DNA of 64,000 nt from Pseudohaliea sp964438205 (lineage in GTDB: Bacteria > Pseudomonadota > Gammaproteobacteria > Pseudomonadales > Halieaceae), in contig CAYTJQ010000008.1 in assembly GCA_964438205.1 (NCBI GenBank), positions 1 to 64,000 of the forward strand, read 5' to 3'. The stretch's first letter is position 1; each line of letters opens with the position of its first letter. A program made the position numbers and the translations under genes. The notes below the pieces were generated by a model. That model did no database searches and was not told the origin of the DNA. It saw only the letters and a list, made by a program, of their open reading frames with translations. Below, piece by piece: positions 27,090-36,718 of the stretch.

Positions 27090-28007
27090 TCAGAAGTGCC
27101 GGTAACCGCTGGCATCCGCGGGCTCGCCATCGACGCTGAGGCCTGCGCCCTCGCGCACCTCACCGATACGGGTACAGCCCTCGGGGGGTACCGCGCCCGC
27201 CGGCAGCGTGAAGGCGAGCTCATAGTCGTCGCCCCCGGCGAGGGCCCAGGCGCGGCCGCGCTCGCCGGCGGCGGCCACGGCGGGGGACAGCGGCAGGGAC
27301 CCGCTGTCGAGGGCGATGGCGACCCCGCTCGCGGCGGCGACATGGCCGAGATCCGCCAGCAGGCCGTCGGACACATCGATGGCGGCAGTGGCAACGCCGC
27401 GCAGGCGCTCACCCAGCGCGAGGCGCGCCGAGGGCCGGTGGAACCGCTCGAGCAGCGCGGCGGCGGCCTCCGGCCCCGGGTGCCAGCGCTCCTCGAGGAT
27501 CGCCAGCGCCGCGGCCGCATCGCCCACCGTGCCGGAGATACAGACCTGGTCCCCGGGGCGCGCCCCGTCGCGGCGCAGGGCGGCATCCGCGGGACAGGCG
27601 CCGAACACCTGCACGGTGATGACCGTGGCGGGGCCGCGGGTGGTGTCGCCGCCGGCCAGCGGCAGGCGGTAGTCCGCACAGGCCTGGGCCAGGCCCTCGC
27701 TGAAGGCCTGCAGCCATAGCTCCTCGGCCGCCGGCAGGGTCAGCGCCAGGGTGCAGGCCAGGGGGCTAGCGCCCATGGCGGCGAGATCGGAAGCCGCGAC
27801 GGCCAGCGCCCGGTAACCCACGTCCTCCGGGAAGGTGTCCTTCGGGTAGTGCACGCCCTCGACGAGCGTATCGACGGAGGTGACCAGCGCCTCGCCGGGA
27901 GGCAGATCGAGGAGCGCCGCATCGTCGCCGATACCCAGGCGCAGCGCCGCGCCCCCCCCGAGGCCCCAGAAATAGCGGCGGATCAGCTCGAACTCGTTCG
28001 GGGGCAT
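27090..28007 (-). CDS. thiL: Thiamine-monophosphate kinase
   Basis: A 305-residue PurM/ThiL-fold kinase that makes thiamine diphosphate from the monophosphate. Motifs: LGIGDDAALLDLPPG (about residues 24-38), TLVEGVHY with magnesium-binding residues, and DVSDGLLADLGH (about 210-221). It lies 15 bp after nusB and 41 bp before pgpA, in the usual gammaproteobacterial order. Confidence 0.95.
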   Translation of the reverse strand: MPPNEFELIRRYFWGLGGGAALRLGIGDDAALLDLPPGEALVTSVDTLVEGVHYPKDTFPEDVGYRALAVAASDLAAMGASPLACTLALTLPAAEELWLQAFSEGLAQACADYRLPLAGGDTTRGPATVITVQVFGACPADAALRRDGARPGDQVCISGTVGDAAAALAILEERWHPGPEAAAALLERFHRPSARLALGERLRGVATAAIDVSDGLLADLGHVAAASGVAIALDSGSLPLSPAVAAAGERGRAWALAGGDDYELAFTLPAGAVPPEGCTRIGEVREGAGLSVDGEPADASGYRHF

Positions 28008-28022
28008 GGCTCGGGACCGGGC

Positions 28023-28475
28023 TCAGGCGCCGGCGCCGACCTCGACCTTGCGCAGCTCGCGCGCGAGCTTGTCGAGCACGCCGTTGATGTACTTGTGCCC
28101 GTCCGTGGCGCCGAACTTCTTCGCCAGGGCGACGGCCTCGTTGATCACGACCTTGTAGGGCACGTCGATGCGCTCGCGCAGCTCCCAGGCGCCCATGCGC
28201 AGCAGCGTGTGCTCGATGGGATCGAGGTCACCCAGGGCGCGGTCGAGGAGCGGTGCGAAGGCGCTATCGAGGCCGTCTGCGTCGGCGGCCACGCCGTGCA
28301 GGAGGGCGTGGAAGTAGTCGCCGTCGACCTTGTCGAAGTCGTAGTCGCTGCGGAACTCCGCCTCGATGACCTTGAGCGCGGCGCCGGCCATGTACCACTG
28401 GTACAGCGCCTGCATGGCATAGTGTCGGGCCCGGCGCCGGCGCGCGGCGAGGAGGTTGGGGGCGTTCCCGGCCAC
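28023..28475 (-). CDS. nusB: Transcription antitermination factor NusB
   Basis: A 150-residue all-helical RNA-binding protein that pairs with NusE (S10) on boxA for rRNA antitermination. Recognisable segments are RRRARHYAMQALYQWYMAG (about residues 12-30) and YKVVINEAVALAKKFG (about 112-127). The likely start is a GTG at 28475, 2 bp after the ribH stop; a longer frame would lie wholly inside ribH and was rejected. Confidence 0.93.
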   Translation of the reverse strand: MAGNAPNLLAARRRRARHYAMQALYQWYMAGAALKVIEAEFRSDYDFDKVDGDYFHALLHGVAADADGLDSAFAPLLDRALGDLDPIEHTLLRMGAWELRERIDVPYKVVINEAVALAKKFGATDGHKYINGVLDKLARELRKVEVGAGA

Positions 28476-28477
28476 GC

Positions 28478-28948
28478 TCAGAGTTGCTTCAGGAGGCTGA
28501 CCATCTCCAGCGCCGAGGATGCGGCTTCCGCGCCCTTGTTGCCGGCCTTGGTGCCGCTGCGCTCGATCGCCTGCTCGATGCTGTCGACGGTGAGCACACC
28601 GAAGGCAACCGGCAGGCCGTGCTGCAGGCTGACCTGGGCGATACCCTTGGTGCACTCGCCGGCCACGTGCTCGAAGTGCGGCGTGCCGCCGCGGATCACC
28701 GCGCCGAGGGCGATGATGGCGTCGTAGTTGCCGCTGGCCGCGACCCTGGCGCAGACCAGGGGAATCTCGAAGGCCCCGGGCGCGCGGATGACGGTCATCT
28801 GCTCGTCGCTGACGCCGTGGCGGCGCAGGGTGTCCACGGCGCCGTCCAGGAGGTGCTCCACCACAAAGCTGTTCCAGCGGCCGACCACCAGCGCATAGCG
28901 GCCGTCGCTGCCGGTGAAATCGCCCTCGAGGGTCCTGATCGCATCCAT
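28478..28948 (-). CDS. ribH: 6,7-dimethyl-8-ribityllumazine synthase
   Basis: A 156-residue lumazine synthase that condenses the ribitylaminouracil with 3,4-dihydroxy-2-butanone-4-phosphate, the penultimate riboflavin step. Motifs include RWNSFVVEHLLDGA, IRAPGAFEIPLVC (about residues 54-66), GAVIRGGTPHFEHVA with the catalytic histidine, and PVAFGVLT. The start is decided by the ribosome-binding site: AAGGAG abuts the ATG at 28954 but lies 6 bases before that at 28948. Confidence 0.95.
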   Translation of the reverse strand: MDAIRTLEGDFTGSDGRYALVVGRWNSFVVEHLLDGAVDTLRRHGVSDEQMTVIRAPGAFEIPLVCARVAASGNYDAIIALGAVIRGGTPHFEHVAGECTKGIAQVSLQHGLPVAFGVLTVDSIEQAIERSGTKAGNKGAEAASSALEMVSLLKQL

Positions 28949-28969
28949 GGTCATCTCCTTGCTGCCCCG

Positions 28970-30106
28970 CTAGCGCGGCTCGCCCGCCTGGCCTGCCGCG
29001 GGGCGTATCGTTTCCAGCACCTCCAGCCCGAAGCCGGAGATCGCATTGTACTTCATGGGCGCACCGAGGAGGTGGATCCGCCCGACGCCGAGATCGCGGA
29101 GGATCTGCGACCCGAGCCCGATGGTGTTGTAGGTATCCGTCGCTGCCGGCGGCGACGGCCGGTCCTCCCCCAGGGCAAGGTCGATGCTATGCAACAACGC
29201 TTCCTCGCTCTCCGGCCGCGCCAGCAGCACGAGCACGCCCTTGCCCGCGGCGCCGATGTGCGCCAGCGCGTCCTGCAGCGCCCAGGAGTTGCCCTCGCGC
29301 AGGTGGCTGCCGAGCAGGTCGCGGAGCGTCGAGCGCGTGTGCACCCGCACCAGCGTCGGACTGTCCGGCTGGATCTGGCCCCGGGACAGCGCAAGGTGCA
29401 GTTCGCCGTCGGTGCTGTCGCGGTAGACCGTCAGCCGGAAGTTCCCGTGAGCGGTCGCCACCTCGCCCTCCCGCACCCGCTCGATGGTGCGCTCGTGCAG
29501 CAGCCGGTAGTGGATGAGGTCGGCGATGGTGCCGAGCTTCAGGCCGTGCTCCCGGGCAAAGGCCGCGAGCTCCGCGGCACTGGCCAGGCCGCCGTCGGCC
29601 CCGAGTACGTCGGTGAGTACCGCTGCCGGGGTCAAGCCCGCGAGGCGCGCGTAGTCCACGGCCGCCTCCGTGTGGCCGGCGCGGGTGAGTACACCACCGG
29701 GCGTCGCGGCGAGGGGAAAGATGTGGCCGGGCTGCACGATGTCCGCGGGCTGCGCGTGCGGTGCCACCGCCACGCGCACCGTGTGCGCCCGGTCCGCCGC
29801 CGAGATGCCCGTGTCGATGCCGCGCGCCGCCTCGATGGAGAGGGTGAAGTTGGCGTGCTCGCCGCCGCCTTCGACCATGGGCGGCAGGTCGAGTTGTTCG
29901 CAGCGTTCCCGGGTCAGGGCGAGGCACACCAGGCCCCGGGCGCGGCGGGCCATGAAGGTGATGTGGTCCGCCTCGCAATGCTCCGCGGCGACCATCACGC
30001 CGCCGGCGTTGTGGGTCGCGTCATCATCGTCGAGGAGCACCACCATGCGGCCGAGGCGGATCTCGGAAAGCAGTTCATCGACGGGGTCGATCACGAGGTC
30101 GTTCAC
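28970..30106 (-). CDS. ribBA: RibBA-like protein with degenerate DHBP synthase and GTP cyclohydrolase II domains
   Basis: A 378-residue two-domain protein in the RibBA position. The N-terminal domain (about 1-205) keeps the DHBP synthase scaffold (TGISAADRAHTV, QPGHIFPL, RAGHTEAA with His145). Where the family has DDEDRENEGD it reads DDDDATHNAGG (residues 26-36), losing the catalytic glutamates and aspartate, and the later catalytic glutamate is Asp166 followed by GADGG. The C-terminal domain lacks the zinc cysteines of GTP cyclohydrolase II, as in RibBX-type hybrids. Either it is a pseudoenzyme and a true ribB lies elsewhere, or its chemistry has diverged. The frame is clean. Confidence 0.85.
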   Translation of the reverse strand: MNDLVIDPVDELLSEIRLGRMVVLLDDDDATHNAGGVMVAAEHCEADHITFMARRARGLVCLALTRERCEQLDLPPMVEGGGEHANFTLSIEAARGIDTGISAADRAHTVRVAVAPHAQPADIVQPGHIFPLAATPGGVLTRAGHTEAAVDYARLAGLTPAAVLTDVLGADGGLASAAELAAFAREHGLKLGTIADLIHYRLLHERTIERVREGEVATAHGNFRLTVYRDSTDGELHLALSRGQIQPDSPTLVRVHTRSTLRDLLGSHLREGNSWALQDALAHIGAAGKGVLVLLARPESEEALLHSIDLALGEDRPSPPAATDTYNTIGLGSQILRDLGVGRIHLLGAPMKYNAISGFGLEVLETIRPAAGQAGEPR

Positions 30107-30118
30107 GGTGTACTCCAG

Positions 30119-30781
30119 TCAGCCGCGCAGGTAGCCGTGCTCGGCGAGGGTCGCGAGCGTGACCCCGGCCTCGCCCGGTTCCGCCGCGCGGTCGCCGAGC
30201 ACCAGGCGCTCGAGGTAGCGGGCGATGAGGTCCACCTCCAGATTGACCTTCGTACCCAGGCGGTAGGCGCCGAAGATGGTCTCGGCCATGGTCTGCGGGA
30301 TGATGTTGAGGTCGAACTCGGCGCCGCTCACGGCGTTTACCGTGAGACTGGTGCCATCGACGCAGATACTGCCCTTGTGGGCGATGTAGCGGGCGAGCGG
30401 GGCGGGCGCGCGGAAGACGAAACGCCAGGAGCGCGCGTCCTCGGCCAGGCTGACCACCTCGCCGACGCCGTCGACGTGGCCGCTGACGATGTGCCCGCCA
30501 AGGCGGCTTGCCGGCGTGAGCGCCTTCTCGAGGTTTACCCGGGCGCCGACGGAGAGGTCGCCGAGGGTGGTGGCGCCGAGCGTCTCCACGGACACGTCGG
30601 CCCAGTAGCCGTCGCCGGGCAGCCCGGTCACCGTGAGGCAGACGCCGTTGGCGGCGATACTGTCACCGATCGCCACGTCGTCCAGCGGCAGCCTGCCCGT
30701 GCGGATGCGCAGGCGCAGGTCGCCGCCGCGGGGCTCCCTGGCCGCGATCTCGCCGACCGCCTGGATGATGCCGGTAAACAT
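30119..30781 (-). CDS. ribE: Riboflavin synthase alpha subunit
   Basis: A 220-residue enzyme that dismutates two lumazines to riboflavin. It has the duplicated lumazine-binding fold: MFTGIIQAVGEI start, then SVAANG-like IGDSIAANGVCLTV (about residues 37-50) and the second-half counterpart KGSICVDGTSLTVNAV (about 133-148). GGHIVSGHVDGVGEV is also conserved. It sits 7 bp after ribD and 12 bp before ribBA. Confidence 0.95.
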   Translation of the reverse strand: MFTGIIQAVGEIAAREPRGGDLRLRIRTGRLPLDDVAIGDSIAANGVCLTVTGLPGDGYWADVSVETLGATTLGDLSVGARVNLEKALTPASRLGGHIVSGHVDGVGEVVSLAEDARSWRFVFRAPAPLARYIAHKGSICVDGTSLTVNAVSGAEFDLNIIPQTMAETIFGAYRLGTKVNLEVDLIARYLERLVLGDRAAEPGEAGVTLATLAEHGYLRG

Positions 30782-30788
30782 GTCGCGT

Positions 30789-31985
30789 TCAATGGTCCTG
30801 CGTGACGGTGAAGGTCAGGCGCCAGTCGTCGCCGACGCGGCGCTGGTCCGTGAGTGCGAGCGGCACCTTGTCCGCCATGCGCTCCAGGGGCAGGTCGACC
30901 AGGGGCCGCCCTGCGCTGCCCAGGAGGCAGGGGGCCTGGTAGACGATGAGCTCGTCCAGCAGCCCCGCCGCGAGCAGCGCCCCGGCGAGCCGGGGCCCGG
31001 ATTCTACCAGAATCTCGTTCACCTCTCGCGCGGCGAGCAGGCGGAGCATGGCATGGAGGTCGAGGCCGCCGTCCGCCGCGGTGGGGAGCGCAGCGATCAA
31101 CACGGCCCCTGGGGGAACGGCGCTTTCTGTGGGAGCGGCGCCCCCGCCGCGACTGGCCCCGAGGTCACTCCCTCCGATGTCGGCGCGAGGGCGCGCCTCC
31201 CACAGGGGGGTGGCGCCCTCGCGGTGGAGGAGCAGCGTCTCGCCGCCGCCCTGCAGCACCTTCGCCCCGGGCGGCGTGCGCAGCTCCGAATCCAGCACCA
31301 CCCTGAGCGGCTGGCGCCCGCTCAGCGCGGCCTCGCCCACGGTGCCCGCGAATTCTGCCTCACGCACGGTGAGCGAGCAGTCGTCGGCGAGCACCGTACC
31401 GACGCCGGTGACGATGGCGCCGCTCGCGGCGCGCAGGCGCTGGACGTCGGCGCGGGCCGCCGGACCCGTGATCCACTGGCTCTCGCCGGAGGCCATGGCG
31501 GTGCGCCCGTCGAGGGAGCTGGCGAGCTTCGCCCGCACCCGGCCCCAGCCGCGGGTGTGACGCAGCCAGAAGCCGCGCACCAGCTGCCGCGCCTCGCTCT
31601 CGAGGAGCCCCGTCTCCACGGCAATACCGGCCTCGCGCAGCCGCGCCGCGCCGCCGGCGGCCGCGAGGTGCGGGTCGGCAAGGGCGATCACGACCCGCGC
31701 CACGCCGGCGGCAATCAGCGCCTCGCTGCAGGGCCCGGTGCGGCCGTGGTGGTTGCAGGGTTCCAGGGTCACGTAGGCGGTCGCGCCCCGAGCATCGCCC
31801 GCGGCCCGCAGCGCTTCGATCTCGGCGTGGGGACCGCCCGCGGGCTGCGAGAAGCCCTCGCCGATCACCGCGCCGTCTCTGACCAGCACGCAGCCGACAT
31901 GGGGGTTGGGCGCAGCGTGAAAGCGGCCGCGGGCGGCGAGCTGCAGGGCCCGGGCCATGTACGCCCTGTCGCTGCGGTCGCTCAC
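30789..31985 (-). CDS. ribD: Bifunctional diaminohydroxyphosphoribosylaminopyrimidine deaminase / 5-amino-6-(5-phosphoribosylamino)uracil reductase
   Basis: A 398-residue enzyme for steps two and three of riboflavin synthesis. The N-terminal deaminase has zinc ligands in PHAEIEAL and PCNHHGRTGPC (about residues 77-87); the C-terminal reductase has KLASSLDGRTAM and VNEILVESGPRLAGALL. The GTG at 31985 gives the usual short lead before AYMARAL. About 33 residues of the reductase domain (bases about 31107-31206) are encoded by an inserted REP pair, in frame, between the strand ending LLLHREGATPLW and the next conserved block. The insert probably forms a surface loop. Confidence 0.93.
   Translation of the reverse strand: MSDRSDRAYMARALQLAARGRFHAAPNPHVGCVLVRDGAVIGEGFSQPAGGPHAEIEALRAAGDARGATAYVTLEPCNHHGRTGPCSEALIAAGVARVVIALADPHLAAAGGAARLREAGIAVETGLLESEARQLVRGFWLRHTRGWGRVRAKLASSLDGRTAMASGESQWITGPAARADVQRLRAASGAIVTGVGTVLADDCSLTVREAEFAGTVGEAALSGRQPLRVVLDSELRTPPGAKVLQGGGETLLLHREGATPLWEARPRADIGGSDLGASRGGGAAPTESAVPPGAVLIAALPTAADGGLDLHAMLRLLAAREVNEILVESGPRLAGALLAAGLLDELIVYQAPCLLGSAGRPLVDLPLERMADKVPLALTDQRRVGDDWRLTFTVTQDH
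31128..31204. repeat. Inverted pair of GTRG-headed REP elements inside ribD
   Basis: Two 26-bp copies face each other: 31128-31153 on the plus strand (begins TGTGGGAGCGGCG) and 31179-31204 on the minus strand (begins TGTGGGAGGCGCG), 25 bases apart. They match at 21 of 26 positions. The changes at positions 9-10 are balanced by changes at 21-22, which preserve the stem. This is the classic REP/BIME layout, but within a coding region. Confidence 0.85.
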
Positions 31986-32001
31986 GGGGTGGCGGGACGC
32001 C

Positions 32002-32478
32002 TCAGGCGCCCTTGGCCGGCTGCCGCGGCTCTGCCTCCAGGCTCTCGATGGCATCGCGGAACTCGGCGATATCCTGGAAGCTTCGGTAGACGGAGGCGAA
32101 GCGCACATAGGCCACCTGGTCGAGCTGCTTGAGCTCGTCCATCACCAGCTCGCCCACCTTGCGCGAGTCCACCTCGCGCTCGCCGGTGGCGCGCAGCGAG
32201 GCCTTGATGCTCGTGAGCACGGCCTCGATGGCCTCCACGGACACGGGCCGCTTCTCCAGCGCCCGCTGCAGGCCCGCACGGAGCTTGTCGTCGTCGAAGG
32301 GTTCGCGGTTACCGTTCTGCTTGATGATGCGCGGCATCACCAGCTCGGCGGACTCGTAGGTCGTGAAGCGCTCGTGGCAGGACAGGCACTCGCGGCGACG
32401 GCGGACCTGGCCCCCCTCGGCCACCAGCCGCGAGTCGATGACCTTGGTATCGTCCGCGCCGCAGAAGGGGCAGTGCAC
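32002..32478 (-). CDS. nrdR: Transcriptional repressor NrdR
   Basis: A 158-residue repressor of ribonucleotide reductase genes that senses ATP/dATP. The zinc ribbon is CPFCGADDTKVIDSR with ECLSCHERFTTYE (about residues 3-42), followed by the ATP-cone (IIKQNGNREPFDDDKL onward). The start is GTG. It lies between glyA and ribD, 21 bp after glyA and 16 bp before ribD, the usual gammaproteobacterial arrangement. Confidence 0.96.
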   Translation of the reverse strand: MHCPFCGADDTKVIDSRLVAEGGQVRRRRECLSCHERFTTYESAELVMPRIIKQNGNREPFDDDKLRAGLQRALEKRPVSVEAIEAVLTSIKASLRATGEREVDSRKVGELVMDELKQLDQVAYVRFASVYRSFQDIAEFRDAIESLEAEPRQPAKGA

Positions 32479-32499
32479 GGCCTGCGCTCCCCGGCCGCC

Positions 32500-33792
32500 C
32501 TAGGCGGCCGCAGCTCCCGCGGAGGCGCGCTCGCCGTAGACCGGGAAGCGGCCGCAGATGGCGAGCACCTTCTGCTTGACCTCGGCGATGGTCGCGGCGG
32601 GGTCGCCGCCCTCGAGCGCCTCGAGCACATCGCACATCCAGTGCGTGAGCTCCGCGGTCTCGGCCTCGCCGAAGCCGCGGGTGGTGATCGCCGGTGTGCC
32701 GACGCGCAGGCCCGATGTCACAAAGGGCGAGCGCGGGTCGTTCGGCACCGCGTTCTTGTTCACGGTGATGTTCGCAGCGCCCAGGGCCTCGTCGGCATCC
32801 TTGCCGGTGTAGGGCCTGCCGATGAGATCCACCAGCATGAGGTGGTTGTCGGTACCGCCGGAGACGATGTTGATACCGCGCTCGATGAAGGTCGCCGCCA
32901 TGGCCCGGGCATTGGCCACCACCTGCTCCTGGTAGGCGACGAAGTCGGGAGACTGCGCCTCGCGGAAGGCCACCGCCTTCGCGGCGATGACGTGCATGAG
33001 CGGGCCACCCTGGCCGCCCGGGAACACGGCGGCGTTGAACTTCTTCTCCAGTTCCTCGTTCGCCCGCGCCAGGATGATGCCGCCACGGGGGCCGCGCAGG
33101 GTCTTGTGGGTGGTGGAGGTCACCACGTCCGCGTGGGGCACGGGGTTGGGGTACACGCCCGCAGCGACGAGGCCGGCGATGTGCGCCATGTCGACGAGCA
33201 GGTAGGCACCGACGGCATCGGCGATGGCGCGGAAGCGCGTCCAGTCCATGACCCGGCTGTACGCAGAGAAACCGGCGATGATCATCCGCGGCCCGTGCTC
33301 TTGCGCCAGCGCCTCGACCTGGGCGTAATCGACTTCACCCGTGTCATTGTCGAGACCGTACTGCACGGCGTTGTAGGTCTTGCCGGAGAAGTTGGGCTTG
33401 GCGCCGTGGGTGAGGTGGCCGCCGTCCGCCAGGCTCATGCCGAGGATGGTATCCCCCGGCTTGCACAGCGCCTGGAACACGGCCGCGTTCGCCTGCGAGC
33501 CGGAGTGCGGCTGCACGTTCGCGTAGGCGGCCCCGAACAGCGCCTTTGCCCGCTCCGCGGCCAGTTCCTCCACCACGTCAACGTATTCGCAGCCGCCGTA
33601 GTAGCGCTTGCCCGGGTAGCCCTCGGCGTACTTGTTGGTCAGCACGGAGCCCTGCGCCTGCAGCACCCGGGGGCTTGCGTAGTTCTCGGAGGCGATGAGC
33701 TCGATATGCTCTTCCTGCCGCCGCTCTTCGGCCTGGATCGCGGCGAACACGTCGTCGTCGAAACCCTCGATGCTCATACGCTGGTCAAACAT
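32500..33792 (-). CDS. glyA: Serine hydroxymethyltransferase
   Basis: A 430-residue PLP enzyme that interconverts serine and glycine with tetrahydrofolate. Motifs: IELIASENYASPRVL (about residues 31-45), the PLP-lysine segment VVTSTTHKTLRGPRGG (about 222-237) and PHSGSQAN. The ATG at 33792 has AAGGA about 9 bases upstream; a second ATG at 33777 is possible. It is first in the long leftward glyA-nrdR-rib-nusB-thiL-pgpA transcript. A 15-bp tandem repeat lies in its upstream region. Confidence 0.95.
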   Translation of the reverse strand: MFDQRMSIEGFDDDVFAAIQAEERRQEEHIELIASENYASPRVLQAQGSVLTNKYAEGYPGKRYYGGCEYVDVVEELAAERAKALFGAAYANVQPHSGSQANAAVFQALCKPGDTILGMSLADGGHLTHGAKPNFSGKTYNAVQYGLDNDTGEVDYAQVEALAQEHGPRMIIAGFSAYSRVMDWTRFRAIADAVGAYLLVDMAHIAGLVAAGVYPNPVPHADVVTSTTHKTLRGPRGGIILARANEELEKKFNAAVFPGGQGGPLMHVIAAKAVAFREAQSPDFVAYQEQVVANARAMAATFIERGINIVSGGTDNHLMLVDLIGRPYTGKDADEALGAANITVNKNAVPNDPRSPFVTSGLRVGTPAITTRGFGEAETAELTHWMCDVLEALEGGDPAATIAEVKQKVLAICGRFPVYGERASAGAAAA

Positions 33793-33876
33793 GCAAAAAA
33801 ATCCTTGCCTTGCGGGCACTTGTCACTGCTTGGGGGCCCGCAATTCTAGCCGAAATAGGGGCTGCAGGTAAGTGAC

Positions 33877-33917
33877 TGCTTTCCTGCTGAATGCTTTCCT
33901 GTTGAATGCTTTCCTGT
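33877..33917. repeat. 15-bp tandem direct repeat upstream of glyA
   Basis: On the plus strand tgctttcctgctgaa (33877-33891) is followed by tgctttcctgttgaa (33892-33906) and a partial third copy (33907-33917). They lie about 85-125 bp upstream of glyA, in the 275-bp glyA-ettA intergenic region, just upstream of a possible minus-strand -10 (tagaat). They could be regulator sites or a simple tandem duplication. The rest of the gap shows no gene. Confidence 0.6.
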
Positions 33918-34067
33918 CTTTCCTCAGGGCTGCCCGGTGTCGGTAGCCCGCGCCCGGGTCCTGACGCCGGAGCCGCGATCAGGGCCGGGAACCAGCCGCA
34001 GACTGCCACCCCCCCGGCGATTTGCTACACTCCGCGCCCCAGCTTTCAACGCACTGCGAGCCCACCC

Positions 34068-35732
<1,665 letters not shown>

Positions 35733-35736
35733 GCCC

Positions 35737-36699
35737 GTGAAGCGGGTCATCTTCGACACGGATATCGGCATCGACGATGCCATGGCGCTGCTGTTCCTGC
35801 ACGGGGCGCCGGAGGCGGAGCTGGCGGCGATCACCACCGTGGCCGGCAACGCCAGCCTCGACGACGTGACCCGCAATGCGCTGGTGGTGGCGGAACGTTT
35901 CGGCATCGACGCGCCGGTCTTCCGCGGCGCCGCTGGGCCGCTGGGCGAGGCCCTCGGCGAGGGCTACCCGGACTTCGTCCACGGCCGCAACGGTCTCGGC
36001 GACACCCCCCTGCCCGAGCCCGACCGCCGGGCACAGGACCTGCCCGCCGCCGAGGCCATCGTCGACCTCGCCCGCCGGCAACCCGGGCAGCTGTCCGTCG
36101 TCGCCGTTGGTCGGCTCACCAACCTGGCCGATGCGCTGGCGCTGGAACCCGCGCTGCCTGAACTGCTGAAAGAGCTGGTGGTGATGGGCGGCGTGTTCGG
36201 CTTTCACGGTCACCGCGGCAACGTCTCGCCGGTGACCGAGGCCAACTTCGGCGGCGACCCGCTGGCCGCCGATCGCGTGCTAGGCGCCGGCATCCCCACC
36301 ACTGTCGTGGGCCTGGACGTAACCCAGGAAACGATCATGGACGAGGCCTTCATCGACGCACTGGCGGCGCGCGCCGGTGATGCCGGCACGTTCATTCACG
36401 CGATCACCCGCCATTACTTCGACTTCTACGAGAGCCTTGGCGGCGGCCGCCAGTGCCCGATCCACGATTCCTCCGCGGTCGCCTGCCTGCTCTATCCCGG
36501 GCTCTACACGACGGCCACCGGGCCCGTGCGCGTGGTCACCGAAGGCGTCGCCCTCGGCCAGGGGATTCTCGGCGAGCACCCGGAGCGCTACCTGTCGGAC
36601 GCCTGGCGCGACCGGCCGGCCTGCCGCGTCGCCCACAGCGTCGACGCCGCAGGCGTGCGCGAGCGCTATCTCGCCGCCCTGTCGAAGCTCGCGCGCTGA
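35737..36699 (+). CDS. Inosine-uridine-preferring nucleoside hydrolase family protein
   Basis: A 320-residue calcium-dependent N-ribosyl hydrolase. The N-terminal aspartate cluster reads DTDIGIDDAMALL (about residues 8-20), where the family usually has DTDPGxDD, and the histidine-containing HDSSAV block is near residue 243. It releases a base from a ribonucleoside in purine or pyrimidine salvage; substrate preference is unknown. The GTG start lies 4 bp after ettA, so it is probably read from the same message. Confidence 0.87.
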   Translation: MKRVIFDTDIGIDDAMALLFLHGAPEAELAAITTVAGNASLDDVTRNALVVAERFGIDAPVFRGAAGPLGEALGEGYPDFVHGRNGLGDTPLPEPDRRAQDLPAAEAIVDLARRQPGQLSVVAVGRLTNLADALALEPALPELLKELVVMGGVFGFHGHRGNVSPVTEANFGGDPLAADRVLGAGIPTTVVGLDVTQETIMDEAFIDALAARAGDAGTFIHAITRHYFDFYESLGGGRQCPIHDSSAVACLLYPGLYTTATGPVRVVTEGVALGQGILGEHPERYLSDAWRDRPACRVAHSVDAAGVRERYLAALSKLAR

Positions 36700-36718
36700 G
36701 GCAGCCTGCCGCGGCAGA

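Noticed and set aside
30020..30060. Possibility that the altered RENEGD motif of RibBA is a frameshift artefact
   Set aside because: Scaffold residues before and after the motif align in the same frame, and no single-base shift restores the motif.
28484..30805. A 773-codon plus-strand frame opposite ribH, ribBA and ribE
   Set aside because: It is antisense to three well-recognised genes with no motif of its own.
28955..33850. FMN riboswitch or other riboswitch in the rib operon
   Set aside because: Gaps between the rib genes are only 7-29 bp, and the glyA leader shows no RFN-type conserved blocks by eye.
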